Assembly: GCF_016901135.1 (NCBI RefSeq)
Contig: NZ_JAFEVL010000042.1
Location: 62,001-126,000, forward strand
DNA length: 64,000 nucleotides
Source of the DNA: Martinezella lusitana
Lineage (GTDB): Bacteria > Pseudomonadota > Alphaproteobacteria > Rhizobiales > Rhizobiaceae
Reading direction: 5' to 3'
The notes under the pieces were generated by a model. It was not told the DNA's origin, made no database searches, and worked only from the letters and a program-made list of their open reading frames with translations. The position numbers and the translations under genes are program-made. This document shows positions 52,442 to 61,953 of the stretch, in pieces. Numbering within the stretch: the stretch's first letter is position 1; every line of letters begins with the position of its first letter.

Positions 52442-53185
52442 ATGACATCCATCTCTCTACAGAATGTCACAGTCGACTTCCCGATCTATAACGCGCGCGG
52501 CAGGTCGCTCAAAAATCGCGTCATGAAAATGGCGACTGGTGGCTCGATCAACTCTGAAAGTGGCGGTGTCGTCGTCGTCCGCGGACTGGACAATATCAAT
52601 ATCGAACTGAGCCGGCATGACCGGATTGGTCTCATAGGCCACAATGGCTCGGGCAAGACGACACTTCTGCGCGTGCTGACGGGCGTTTATGCACCGACTT
52701 CAGGCAAGGTCGACATAAGAGGCAAGTGCACGTCGCTCATCAATATCTCTCTCGGGATCGATCCAGAAGCCACAGGACGTCAGAATATTTTTCTTAGAGG
52801 CGCTCTACTGGGCTTCAAAAAGGAAGAGATGAAAGAAAGGCTGCAGGAAATCGAGGACTTTAGCGAGTTGGGTGATTTCCTTGAAATGCCGGTTCGCACC
52901 TATTCCTCAGGCATGCAATTGCGATTAGCATTTTCTATTTCTACCATTCTTCAACCTGAAATCCTGATTATGGATGAATGGCTGGCGACAGGCGACGAGG
53001 GATTCAAGGCGAAGGCCAACCAGCGATTAAATGAGCTTGTTGAAAAGACCCAGATTCTCGTGATCGCAAGCCACGCCAAGGATCTTCTGGCAAAAAATTG
53101 CAACAGAGTGGTGTGGCTTGAACACGGCAAAGTGCGGATGGATGGCGCACCGAGCGAAGTGCTGGACGCCTATTTCGGCCCTTAA
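52442..53185 (+). CDS. wzt: Polysaccharide export ATPase (Wzt-like, without carbohydrate-binding domain)
   Basis: 247 residues. One ABC domain with Walker A GHNGSGKTT (66-74), signature YSSGMQ (about 157) and Walker B ILIMDEWLATGD (about 175-186). The protein stops after the ABC domain, so it lacks the C-terminal carbohydrate-recognition domain of Wzt proteins that read a capped chain. This resembles KpsT or short Wzt. It starts 37 bases after wzm. Confidence 0.92.
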   Translation: MTSISLQNVTVDFPIYNARGRSLKNRVMKMATGGSINSESGGVVVVRGLDNINIELSRHDRIGLIGHNGSGKTTLLRVLTGVYAPTSGKVDIRGKCTSLINISLGIDPEATGRQNIFLRGALLGFKKEEMKERLQEIEDFSELGDFLEMPVRTYSSGMQLRLAFSISTILQPEILIMDEWLATGDEGFKAKANQRLNELVEKTQILVIASHAKDLLAKNCNRVVWLEHGKVRMDGAPSEVLDAYFGP

Positions 53186-53210
53186 CCACGCACGTCGCTT
53201 CGGAGAAGCT

Positions 53211-53250
53211 CTCAGGCGGGCCACTGAGAAAGTACGTTCGCCTGCCTGAG
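53211..53250. terminator. Hairpin between convergent wzt and sugar epimerase genes
   Basis: Eleven-base arms CTCAGGCGGGC and GCCTGCCTGAG (one G-U pair on the plus transcript) with an 18-base loop. No U-run, so only a likely terminator. Confidence 0.45.
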
Positions 53251-53270
53251 TAAAGCCTAGATATTATTGT

Positions 53271-54113
53271 TCAAAAACCAAGCGTTCTTAATTTGTCGGG
53301 CATTCCCCAAAAAGCAAGCGCTTCGTATTCGGGATAGCCATAAACACCACGGTTCAGCCGAATGGAGCCTGAATTGGCTTGTAGATGTCGTTCCACCAGG
53401 TCAAACACTGAAGTGGGACGTCCGCTACAGCAATTTATCACACCCGAAACCTCTGGTCGCACGATCACGCGCGCAAAACGCTCGGCAACCTCCTCTATCG
53501 GAAGATAATCACGAAGCTGATCGCCTGGCGACATATCGAATGACGGCCGCTTTTCCGCGAGTGCTTTATCAAGCTGCGATAGGAGGCTTCTTTCCGACTG
53601 GCCTGGCCCATACATGTAGAACAGACGCATCCACTGCAATGTGAACGGCTGTACTTTTTGCATCAGCTGAAGGGTTTTTCGAACCGTATCCTTGGCTAGC
53701 CCGTAGGGTGTAGTCGGCCTTGTTTCCGCGTCTTCGGCCAAAGGACCGAACTGCAATCCATATTCAAGGCAAGTCCCGGCGACCACCAAATGAGGGACAC
53801 CCCATTCGACAAGCCGCTGGAACAAGGCTATTTCGGCCCCAAGATTATGCGTGAGGTTGAACAGCCCACGATAGTCAGGAAGACCAGGCCAAGCGAGGTG
53901 AACAAATACGTCGGGCGGATCCATTTCCGCAGCGAGACCTTCCGGCCTGCTATACAAATCACAGCTCACGAATTTGACCTGGTCCGACCAGGACATTTTC
54001 GCAGCTTTGCTTGCATCTCGAGCTATAGCTGTGATCTCGTGCCCTTCGGCAAGAAGACGGGCTACGACATGCCCGCCCACAAAGCCGGTGGCCCCAGATA
54101 CGGCGATCTTCAC
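53271..54113 (-). CDS. NAD-dependent epimerase/dehydratase (extended SDR), probable sugar 4-ketoreductase
   Basis: 280 residues. GATGFVGG cofactor motif (7-14) and YGLAK (YxxxK) catalytic pair, with a Thr (AGTCLEYG) at the Ser/Thr position. GTG start at 54113 overlaps the methyltransferase stop by four bases. As last gene of the rfbF-rfbG-epimerase-methyltransferase operon, the expected task is reduction of the 4-keto group of the branched CDP-sugar. That is inference from context. Confidence 0.86.
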   Translation of the reverse strand: MKIAVSGATGFVGGHVVARLLAEGHEITAIARDASKAAKMSWSDQVKFVSCDLYSRPEGLAAEMDPPDVFVHLAWPGLPDYRGLFNLTHNLGAEIALFQRLVEWGVPHLVVAGTCLEYGLQFGPLAEDAETRPTTPYGLAKDTVRKTLQLMQKVQPFTLQWMRLFYMYGPGQSERSLLSQLDKALAEKRPSFDMSPGDQLRDYLPIEEVAERFARVIVRPEVSGVINCCSGRPTSVFDLVERHLQANSGSIRLNRGVYGYPEYEALAFWGMPDKLRTLGF

Positions 54114-55336
54114 TGCAGCACAGTCAATTTGGGAATGGCCACCACAAACTGACCGCCCCAGCTACGAATAACGGCCTGAGCTCCAGCCACTTCCTCAGCA
54201 ATGTTCCACGGCAGGATTACAACCCAGTCAGGCTTGCGGGCCTTCAGCTCGTCGGGATGAAGTATCGGTATATGGCTGCCCGGCATGAACTTTCCCTGCT
54301 TCGACGGCGCAGCATCGCACACGAACTGGATGAGATCCGTCTTCAGCCCTGCATAGTTCATTAAAGTGTTGCCCTTTGCGGCAGCACCATAGGCAGCGAC
54401 AATCTTACCCTTTTTCTTCTGTTCCAGCAGAAAGGAGAGGAACTCATCCTTGATGGCGTCCGCTTTATCCTGGAAGCCCAAGTAGGTATCAACTTTGCTT
54501 AGACCAAACTCTTCCTCGCGCCGTAGCACTTCAGCCACGTGAGGCGATGTATCGCGTGCGTCCGCGGTGCGGCAACCATAGACCCGCAAGCTTCCACCGT
54601 GAGTGGGGATTTCCTCCACATCGAACAGCCGTAGCCCGGCGCGCGCAAAAATCCGCTTCACGGCGCCAAGCGAAAGATACGAAAAATGTTCGTGATAGAC
54701 GGTATCAAACTGAACGCTCTCCATGAGACGCATCAAATGCGGAAACTCGAGCGTTACAGTTCCACCGGGCTTCAGGACGATTTCAAGCCCCGCCGTAAAA
54801 TCATTGATATCGGGCACGTGCGCATAGACGTTATTGCCGCAAATCAGATCGGCTGACCGGCCTTCCTCCACCAAAGTCCGTGCCGTTTCTGCGCCGAAAA
54901 ACTGTCTAAGCGTTGGTACACCGAGCTTTTCAGCGGCATCTGCAGTACTGTCCGTCGGCTCGATACCAAGACACGGGATTCCCTTCGCCACGAAGTTTTT
55001 CAGAAGGTATCCGTCATTGGACGCAACTTCGATAACGAAGCTGTTCGACGACAATCCAAGGCGCTTTTCGATAGCATCGCTGTAGGCTTGCGCATGACGT
55101 AGCCAGCTTTGCGACGTTGAGGAAAAGTATGCGTAATCACGAGCAAAGAGATCTTCGGCCTTTTTATAGTCGTCGGTCTGGACCAGCCAGCATTCGTCAC
55201 AGACAAAAAGGCGCAACGGGTTGGAAATTTCTGAGCGCGTCAAATCTGCGACACTGAGATAGTCGTTTGAGGCCGGAGCGTGGCCAAGGTCCAGGAAGAC
55301 AAACTTGAGTTCGTTTGCACAATGGCGGCACTTCAT
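54110..55336 (-). CDS. Sugar C-methyltransferase (TylC3/NovU-like, class I SAM)
   Basis: 408 residues. An N-terminal zinc-type CxxC pair (CRHCAN, then CDECWLVQ) is followed by a SAM-binding domain (VIEVASNDGYLL, near 100), the catalytic-loop YHEHFSYLSLG typical of sugar 3-C-methyltransferases, and a C-terminal domain with AAYGAAAKGNTLMNY and WVVILPWNI. The family methylates C-3 of 4-keto-6-deoxy nucleotide sugars. Adjacent genes supply such a CDP-sugar. It overlaps both neighbours by four bases. Confidence 0.9.
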   Translation of the reverse strand: MKCRHCANELKFVFLDLGHAPASNDYLSVADLTRSEISNPLRLFVCDECWLVQTDDYKKAEDLFARDYAYFSSTSQSWLRHAQAYSDAIEKRLGLSSNSFVIEVASNDGYLLKNFVAKGIPCLGIEPTDSTADAAEKLGVPTLRQFFGAETARTLVEEGRSADLICGNNVYAHVPDINDFTAGLEIVLKPGGTVTLEFPHLMRLMESVQFDTVYHEHFSYLSLGAVKRIFARAGLRLFDVEEIPTHGGSLRVYGCRTADARDTSPHVAEVLRREEEFGLSKVDTYLGFQDKADAIKDEFLSFLLEQKKKGKIVAAYGAAAKGNTLMNYAGLKTDLIQFVCDAAPSKQGKFMPGSHIPILHPDELKARKPDWVVILPWNIAEEVAGAQAVIRSWGGQFVVAIPKLTVLQ

Positions 55337-55884
55337 AGATCAACTCCGTGGAAATTTGCATCAAGAAAGGGATGACCGACATCCCTGGATGAAAGATGAG
55401 CTGGCGGCAATGGCCACGCTACACCGACCCGCGGCTCATCATAGCGCACTGCGCCTTCGTGTGCCGGGGAATAAAACTCGGTATGCAGATAGAGAAGACG
55501 CGAATTGGCTTTCAACACTTGAAATCCATGCGCACATCCCTCGGGGATTATGAAAGCGAGGCCATTCTCAGGAGAAAGCTCAACGCCATGCCATTGCAAA
55601 AATGTCGGGGATCCGCGCCGCAAGTCGACCGCGACATCGTAAACCTGCCCTTCAATGCAACGGACAATTTTTGTTTCGGCACGCGGCGCATACTGAAAAT
55701 GCATGCCACGTACCGTACCAACGGCAGCCGTCATCGACATATTTGCCTGGCGGATCACCCGATCCCCAAGCGCGTCACCAAGCTCGTCCTGGCAGAAAAC
55801 CCGTGAAAACGTCCCGCGCGCATCTCCAATGACCGTAGTTTCGGCAACAAACAGCCCATCAATTCCGGTCTCAATCAACTTCAT
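55333..55884 (-). CDS. dTDP-4-dehydrorhamnose 3,5-epimerase-family protein (RmlC-like)
   Basis: 183 residues. Cupin epimerase with GTFSRVFCQDEL, the active-site His in VRGMHFQ and EGQVYDVAVDLRRGSPTF. C-terminal part (PEGCAHGFQVL, LYLHTEFYSPAHEG) is typical. In this operon the substrate is probably CDP-4-keto-6-deoxyglucose rather than the dTDP form. The start at 55884 overlaps the dehydratase stop. Confidence 0.91.
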   Translation of the reverse strand: MKLIETGIDGLFVAETTVIGDARGTFSRVFCQDELGDALGDRVIRQANMSMTAAVGTVRGMHFQYAPRAETKIVRCIEGQVYDVAVDLRRGSPTFLQWHGVELSPENGLAFIIPEGCAHGFQVLKANSRLLYLHTEFYSPAHEGAVRYDEPRVGVAWPLPPAHLSSRDVGHPFLDANFHGVDL

Positions 55885-56957
55885 GCAGCAGCCTCGGACC
55901 ATGCAACGCCCCTTTGGGAGGCAAGCGCGCAATATTGTTCCAGCTGCCGGATCGAGGATACCGCTTCATTTTCGATGAACTCCTGATACCAGGAGGCTGT
56001 CATCTCAACGGTTTCCTCGAAGGAAAGAACAGGCCGCCAACGCAGCAATTCCCGCGCCTTGCTGCTGTCCAGATAAAGGAGGTTGGCCTCATGCGGCTGC
56101 GGCGACGCTGAACGATGCCATTCCACCGCCGGCCACTGCGCCTTAACAGCTTGGAGCACCTGCTCCACCGGTCGGTTCCCCTCCTTTTCAGGCCCGAAGT
56201 TCCATGCCTCCGCCGCTTTGCGCTCGCCTGACAGCAACGCTTCACCGAGCATGAGGTAACCGGACAGGCATTCCAAAACGTGCTGCCACGGGCGGGTCGC
56301 AGCTGGAGAGCGGATTTCCAGAGTCTGGCCTGACTTTACCGCACGAACCAAATCAGGAATAAGCCGGTCCTCCGACCAATCACCGCCGCCGATTACATTG
56401 CCCGCACGCGCGGTTGCAAGCAGCTGATTGCCCTTATCCAAAAATGACCGTCGGTAGCTCGCGGCTGCAATCTCAGCTGCTGCTTTCGAGGCGCTGTACG
56501 GATCGTGCCCTCCCAATCGATCGGTTTCTCGATATCCCCAAACCCATTCGTTATTCTCGTAGCACTTATCGGTGGTTACCGAGACAATGGCTTTGACAGC
56601 ATCGCTATTGCGACAGGCATCCAAAATATTGACCGTTCCCGTAACGTTGATATCCCATGTCTCGATGGGCTCACGATAAGAGCGCCGAACAAGGGGCTGC
56701 GCCGCAAGATGGAAAACAATCTCGGCTTGGCTCGCTTCAACGATCTCGCAAACTTTGACGCGATCTCGGATATCGACATACTCGGATCGCATGTCCAAAC
56801 CCAGCAGATCCCAGTGACTTGGCTGGGTCTCAGGCGGTAAAGCAAGACCGACCGGCTCAGCACCAAGCATACGCAGCCACAGGCAAAGCCAGCTGCCTTT
56901 GAAGCCGGTATGGCCCGTAACCAGAACCTTCCGGTTCCTATAAACGTTGTTAAACAT
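55881..56957 (-). CDS. rfbG: CDP-glucose 4,6-dehydratase
   Basis: 358 residues. Converts CDP-glucose to CDP-4-keto-6-deoxyglucose. Extended SDR with GHTGFKGSWL cofactor motif (about 15-24), TTDKCYEN, the YSASK pair (YxxxK) and RAGNVIGGGDW, all diagnostic of RfbG. The ATG at 56957 is two bases after the cytidylyltransferase stop. Confidence 0.95.
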   Translation of the reverse strand: MFNNVYRNRKVLVTGHTGFKGSWLCLWLRMLGAEPVGLALPPETQPSHWDLLGLDMRSEYVDIRDRVKVCEIVEASQAEIVFHLAAQPLVRRSYREPIETWDINVTGTVNILDACRNSDAVKAIVSVTTDKCYENNEWVWGYRETDRLGGHDPYSASKAAAEIAAASYRRSFLDKGNQLLATARAGNVIGGGDWSEDRLIPDLVRAVKSGQTLEIRSPAATRPWQHVLECLSGYLMLGEALLSGERKAAEAWNFGPEKEGNRPVEQVLQAVKAQWPAVEWHRSASPQPHEANLLYLDSSKARELLRWRPVLSFEETVEMTASWYQEFIENEAVSSIRQLEQYCALASQRGVAWSEAAA

Positions 56958-56959
56958 GC

Positions 56960-57727
56960 CTACCAGCTCTTCCAGGGAGCCTGACCAGACGCCCACATCT
57001 CTTCAAGCAAATTCTTTTCGCGCAACGTATCCATGGCTTGCCAGAAACCGGTGTGCTTGTAGGCAGACAATTGATCTTCGCGTGCAAGCGCCTGCAGCGG
57101 ATCCTGTTCCCATACCGTCAGATCACCCTCGATATAGTCGATGACTGAGGGCTCGAGGACAAAGAAGCCGCCATTGATCCAAACGCCGTCACCGGCTGGC
57201 TTTTCCTGGAATTGGTGAACTGCGCCATTTTCGATCAACAGAGAGCCATAACGGCCGGGTGGCTGAATGGCAGTCACCGTCGCCTTACGGCCGGCAGCGC
57301 GGTGATGAGCGACAAGCGACGTAATGTCGATATCCGAAACACCATCGCCATAGGTAAAACAGAAGGTGTCGTCGTGCAAATACGACGCTACACGCTTCAG
57401 GCGTCCGCCCGTCATCGACTTTTCACCCGTATCGATAAGCGTGACATTCCAAGGTTCAGCGTTACGCTGATGTATTTCGATTTCATTCGACTGCATGCGG
57501 AAAGTGACATCCGACATATGCAGGAAATAGTTGGAGAAATACTCCTTGATCACATATCCCTTGTATCCAAGGCAGATGATAAAATCATTGATGCCATGGT
57601 GCGAATACATCTTCATGATGTGCCACAAGATCGGCTTGCCACCGACCTCGATCATCGGCTTCGGACGCAGGTGCGACTCTTCGCTTATTCGCGTTCCAAA
57701 TCCGCCCGCCAGAATGACCGCCTTCAT
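56960..57727 (-). CDS. rfbF: Glucose-1-phosphate cytidylyltransferase
   Basis: 255 residues. Makes CDP-glucose from glucose-1-phosphate and CTP. Nucleotidyltransferase motif [20 protein letters not shown] at the N-terminus and [11 protein letters not shown] (about 125) bind CTP and metal. First gene of the CDP-sugar operon. ATG at 57727 follows GGGGAT; a TTG directly before it is less likely. Confidence 0.95.
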   Translation of the reverse strand: MKAVILAGGFGTRISEESHLRPKPMIEVGGKPILWHIMKMYSHHGINDFIICLGYKGYVIKEYFSNYFLHMSDVTFRMQSNEIEIHQRNAEPWNVTLIDTGEKSMTGGRLKRVASYLHDDTFCFTYGDGVSDIDITSLVAHHRAAGRKATVTAIQPPGRYGSLLIENGAVHQFQEKPAGDGVWINGGFFVLEPSVIDYIEGDLTVWEQDPLQALAREDQLSAYKHTGFWQAMDTLREKNLLEEMWASGQAPWKSW

Positions 57728-57775
57728 CAAATATCCCCTATCTGTCCAATAGCTGCTGGTGTCTGCACTTCGCGC

Positions 57776-59455
57776 TTATCTTATAAGGACCCGCTTTCGC
57801 AAGCGCTTCAATAAGCCGTGGAGCATAAAAATGCCATCGACAATGCGCGGATACTGCACGAGTTTATTTACGAGCAACTGCTCTCGAGAGAGATGCACGG
57901 CTCCAAAAGTGGGTACCTGCACAGGTGCTGACGCTGCGCTAGCGTGCCGCTTCATCCAGAGATATGCAAAGGGATAGGAAGAGCGCAAGAACTCGCCCTG
58001 GATTGCAATCTCGGCAAGTGGTCCCGCGTCGGTGGACAACTGTTTTGCAGTTGTTCGCAGGTAACCACCTAGCCTCCTTAAGAAAAATACGGGCGCGCGC
58101 GCGACTAGCCTAAATACAAAGACCCTTTCGCTGAGCGCGCCGCCCCTGTGATCGTCAAGAATGGAACGGAAGGTCGCTATTGGCATAACGAAGGAGGCCA
58201 GCGGGATGATCCCGCCGGAAACGATATCCTCGATGGTCTCGGTCTTCCATGCCTCTATGAGCCTAGGCTCGAACTCAGCACCCTGTCTGTTGCTTTCAAG
58301 AACTGCGTAATTCATGTCGAGGACAGCGACGACATTCTCAACACCCGCGCCCAAGACGTGAAATTGGCGCGCGTCACGAACATAATTCGGGAACAACGAC
58401 GTCGTAGCATCAAGAAAAGAAACGAGCCCAGACGTCGGCAATAGCGCCGCTATTTCATCGCCGCATCCCATTAACACGTCTTCGGAAGATACGGTCGTTG
58501 CCGGATGAGCTGACAAGATGCGAATGTCAACAAACATGCCGAAGTAGCTGCACTCCAGCTCCAAAGATTTGCGTAGCCGGTCGGAACACACCACGACCAC
58601 CCGTGATGGTTTATCAAACTGACCGCAAACGCTGAGCAATGCCTCCCGGAAGCTGCTTTCGCTCGCATCGTCGCAGCGCAAAACGAGCGTGACGTCTTGT
58701 AACGTCCGATGATGGAACAGACGAGCCAGCGTGGACTCTACCTCTTGTTTGTAGAAATCACGCGTCACGCCGGGCTCTACATCGAGCTCTACCGGGCCCA
58801 TCGACGTTACAATTGTCTTGTTGCCATAAACTCTTCCCAAATCCCGACCAAGCGCGTCAGAACGTTCCTGCCATTCCTCGACATTACCCTGACCAAGGTG
58901 TCGGAGGGGAAGATTGATGACGAAAACGGGTAAGCCCAGCGACCAAGAGCGGATGCAAAGCAACGTGTCGTAATGATGGAAGCCTCGATAATCCTTATTG
59001 AAGTCGAAAACGAGATCCTTGTGGATTACGAGCAGGTGACCATCGAGGTGTACGGCCGGCAACGGATGTGGGAAGGGATAAAGAATTCCATGATAATCGA
59101 CCATATTTCGAACGATTTTGAAATATGGATAGCTGACGCCTGCCGGACCCAGCAGTCCCCAGGCCAAACCCGCCTCCTCGATAAGGGCAATCTGCTCGAT
59201 CAGCCGATGCAGAAAATCCTCTGCGAAATAGATATCGGCATGCATAATAAGCAGATGCTTGCCTGGATGGCGCGCCCTCACCTGCTCCAAATATGTGAAG
59301 TAGTCGAGCTGAGAATTGTGGTTGACGACGAGATCGACTGTGATCACGCTTCTTATTCGCCACTGCTCAAGGCACTCTAATGTCGCCGCCGTTGCTTGAT
59401 GGTGCTCTCCAACAAGAATGGAAAGCACGAAATCATCGAGTGATATAGATATCAA
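57776..59455 (-). CDS. Large glycosyltransferase-like protein of the polysaccharide locus
   Basis: 559 residues. The N-terminal half resembles a GT2-like module (FVLSILVGEHHQATAATLEC, then LLIMHADIYFAEDF as a DxD-like segment near 75). The second half (about 250-390) looks like another nucleotide-sugar-type fold (DVTLVLRCDDASESSF, SFLDATTSLFPN). A basic, hydrophobic C-terminus may bind the membrane. TTG start at 59455 overlaps the upstream stop (TTGA), with no ATG nearby. Exact activity unknown. Confidence 0.75.
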   Translation of the reverse strand: MISISLDDFVLSILVGEHHQATAATLECLEQWRIRSVITVDLVVNHNSQLDYFTYLEQVRARHPGKHLLIMHADIYFAEDFLHRLIEQIALIEEAGLAWGLLGPAGVSYPYFKIVRNMVDYHGILYPFPHPLPAVHLDGHLLVIHKDLVFDFNKDYRGFHHYDTLLCIRSWSLGLPVFVINLPLRHLGQGNVEEWQERSDALGRDLGRVYGNKTIVTSMGPVELDVEPGVTRDFYKQEVESTLARLFHHRTLQDVTLVLRCDDASESSFREALLSVCGQFDKPSRVVVVCSDRLRKSLELECSYFGMFVDIRILSAHPATTVSSEDVLMGCGDEIAALLPTSGLVSFLDATTSLFPNYVRDARQFHVLGAGVENVVAVLDMNYAVLESNRQGAEFEPRLIEAWKTETIEDIVSGGIIPLASFVMPIATFRSILDDHRGGALSERVFVFRLVARAPVFFLRRLGGYLRTTAKQLSTDAGPLAEIAIQGEFLRSSYPFAYLWMKRHASAASAPVQVPTFGAVHLSREQLLVNKLVQYPRIVDGIFMLHGLLKRLRKRVLIR

Positions 59456-60747
59456 AAGCTACTCCCGAATCTAAGAAATCGCCGCAGACGGACGCGGAGG
59501 GAAAGAGCAGCTCTTTTCAAGAAAAACAAAAATCCATGACGATTATAAGTGTCTCTCAGCAAAAATGAGAAGGTCCCGCGCCCACGTAGATCAATGGCCG
59601 GTTGGTTTGTCCCGCTATCCTTATCGGAATAAGCCGCAGCGCGCAGTGCAGCCTCCAGCTCAACGGCACTCTTTTCCCAGGTAAAACCCGCTGCAAAGGC
59701 CTGTGCATGTGACGCCAACCGCTGTCGCAAGTTCTTATCGTTAGCAAGCAACAATAATTTCTCCAGCAAATCCTCAGCGCTATCAACGAGAATACCCGTC
59801 TCGTTGTCGCAAACGACCTCGGTATGGGGGCCATGTTTGTATGCCATTACGGGCGTGCCCTGATACTGAGCCTCGAGCAGGGGCAAATTCAACCCTTCCC
59901 AATGTGACGTACTGACGAAAATGTCACTGCCAGCAAATGCCGCCCCCATGCGGCTAGCCGGTAGATTGAGACAAGACTCGATGCCGCGGGAACGCAGCAA
60001 TTTCGCCTCGTCGTCTCCTCCTCTGCCAACAACGACAAATCGAAGCGTCGGCTGTCGGGATCTTGCGCGAGCGGCAAGCTCAAGAAATTCAGAGAACCCC
60101 TTATATGGCTGTTCGTCATTTTTGGCTTGAACACGCCCAACCCAAAGAACTAATACACTATCAGCTTCAAGTTTCAGATCCTCCCGGAACTTACGGGCTT
60201 GGTCTGGCTTTGCTCTTTGGTAGTGATCACAGCCGAGATAGACGACCTCCGACAAGGCGCGCAATCTTTCCGGTAACCAGTTCTGAATACTGCGAGAGAT
60301 GCATAGGATCTTGTCCTGAGCACGAAGTTTGGGAAATACGCTCTTGAAACGATATGAAACGGAAGCGTCAAGATTGCGCCCAATTTCCAGTCCAAAAAAA
60401 CGACCCGGCGGAGTTCCGTATTCGATAGCCACGACAGGGGAGCGCAACAACGGCATGATGTCATAGAATGGCGACGTATTGACGACCCAGACATCATTGT
60501 CAGACCGATTGAAATAGTCCGCCAAGGCCACCGTGTTGCGGGACGCGGAGCTGGTCATGACAAGTTCTTTTTCAGCCGATAGCTCGATCACATTGTAGGG
60601 TCGGGGAACGGAACTATCGAGCCGCTGACAAAAAACGTTTACATGATAGCCTCTTTTGGTAAGGAAGCACGCATACTCATGCACTACGAGATCAACACCG
60701 TAGCCCAAAAGCAATCTTTCCGTCAGGAAGCCAATCTTCAAGGCCAT
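59452..60747 (-). CDS. Family 4-type glycosyltransferase
   Basis: 431 residues. GT-B fold: N-terminal domain from KIGFLTERLLLGYGVDLVV, C-terminal domain with LVLWVGRVQAKNDEQPYKG, the glycine-rich VVVGRGGDDEA and the EX7E-like SHWEGLNLPLLEAQYQGTPV. Adds a sugar from a nucleotide donor to the growing lipid-linked chain. ATG at 60747 has AGAGG nine bases upstream; a TTG at 60753 is less likely. Basic C-terminal tail suggests membrane contact. Confidence 0.9.
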   Translation of the reverse strand: MALKIGFLTERLLLGYGVDLVVHEYACFLTKRGYHVNVFCQRLDSSVPRPYNVIELSAEKELVMTSSASRNTVALADYFNRSDNDVWVVNTSPFYDIMPLLRSPVVAIEYGTPPGRFFGLEIGRNLDASVSYRFKSVFPKLRAQDKILCISRSIQNWLPERLRALSEVVYLGCDHYQRAKPDQARKFREDLKLEADSVLVLWVGRVQAKNDEQPYKGFSEFLELAARARSRQPTLRFVVVGRGGDDEAKLLRSRGIESCLNLPASRMGAAFAGSDIFVSTSHWEGLNLPLLEAQYQGTPVMAYKHGPHTEVVCDNETGILVDSAEDLLEKLLLLANDKNLRQRLASHAQAFAAGFTWEKSAVELEAALRAAAYSDKDSGTNQPAIDLRGRGTFSFLLRDTYNRHGFLFFLKRAALSLRVRLRRFLRFGSSF

Positions 60748-60771
60748 CCGCAAACACCTCTCTTGTAGGAC

Positions 60772-61944
60772 TTATAAGGCCTGAGCATAGACTTGCATCA
60801 AGCGATCAAGATGATGATCCCACGAGAAATTCCTGCTTCTGATCAAACCATCAGTCCTCATTTTGTCAGCATTTGCAGGACTATGCACGACCGCTTCGAT
60901 CGCCTTTGCCGTTCCTTCGACATCAGACGGCGAGACTAGAGCTCCCGCATCCCCAATAACCTCCGGCATAGATGATGTGTTAGAGCAGATCACAGGGCAT
61001 CCCGATTTCATGGCTTCCAAAATAGGCAGACCAAATCCTTCATAAAGGGAAAGATATAGAAAGCAGTCCGCATGATGGTATAGGGATGGCAAATCCGCCA
61101 GATCGGCAAAACCGGTAAAAATCACGCGGTCCGCAAACCCACACTTTGCAAGATAATCTTTCAGATCGTCGTTCTTCCAACCCCACATGCCCGTACAGAC
61201 CAAGACATAGGGTTCCTTCGGATTGGCGCGAATGAACGCCCCAAACGCATCCAGGACTTGCTGGAAGTTCTTTCGCGGTTCAATAGTCGATACGGACAAT
61301 AAGTAGCGATGACCTGGCGGAATGCCGAACTTCGCAAGAAACGGCTCGCGCTCAGAGAATACACCCCGATCGAAAATCGGATCAGCATCGATATAGTTCA
61401 CGCTCACTTTGTCTGGACTTACATCGGCGTGATTCAAAAGATCATTTCTTGTTGCTGCAGAAATACAAAATACATGATCGAAGTCCGCCAAACGCTTCAT
61501 TTTCATGCGTTCTTTTGTGATGTTCAGTTCCTCGTGAAATTGAGGAAATAAGGTCGTCGTTAAGTCGAAGTAAGTAATCGCATTGAACCTTGTCTTTGAC
61601 GGAGGCTCGAAAAACCAGTCAATGCAATGATAAACATCAGAATGCTCGGTCGCCTTGGCAATTGCCGAACCGAGGCCGGGCATATAATTTCGAAAGGAAT
61701 TTCCGGCCCACTTACGTCGGATTTTCTCGACGAACGTTTCTTTATTCCCCTCCAAGATGGCAACGACGTCGCCGCGTTGCAGAAACGCTGCAATCTCCGG
61801 GTCGGTGACATTACGATCCCCTATGAGAATCCTGAAATCTTCCGGAGCAAGGCGTTCACGATAGCCGCGCGCAACGGCATAACCATAATTTACTATGCCG
61901 GTGCGCGGAAATCTGAGGGCATAGCCGTCAAATGAGATCTTCAA
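60772..61944 (-). CDS. Family 4-type glycosyltransferase (mannosyltransferase-like)
   Basis: 390 residues. GT-B fold with N-terminal KISFDGYALRFPRTGIVNYG, acceptor-side ITYFDLTTTLFPQFH, donor-side LLSVSTIEPRKNFQQVLDAF and the catalytic ESLYEGFGLPILEAM-like segment (LSLYEGFGLPILEAMKSGCP). Close to WbdB/MtfB-like mannosyltransferases by motif; the sugar is not decided. TTG start at 61944 has GAGG seven bases upstream. It starts ten bases after the previous gene ends. Confidence 0.9.
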   Translation of the reverse strand: MKISFDGYALRFPRTGIVNYGYAVARGYRERLAPEDFRILIGDRNVTDPEIAAFLQRGDVVAILEGNKETFVEKIRRKWAGNSFRNYMPGLGSAIAKATEHSDVYHCIDWFFEPPSKTRFNAITYFDLTTTLFPQFHEELNITKERMKMKRLADFDHVFCISAATRNDLLNHADVSPDKVSVNYIDADPIFDRGVFSEREPFLAKFGIPPGHRYLLSVSTIEPRKNFQQVLDAFGAFIRANPKEPYVLVCTGMWGWKNDDLKDYLAKCGFADRVIFTGFADLADLPSLYHHADCFLYLSLYEGFGLPILEAMKSGCPVICSNTSSMPEVIGDAGALVSPSDVEGTAKAIEAVVHSPANADKMRTDGLIRSRNFSWDHHLDRLMQVYAQAL

Positions 61945-61953
61945 TGGCGTACC

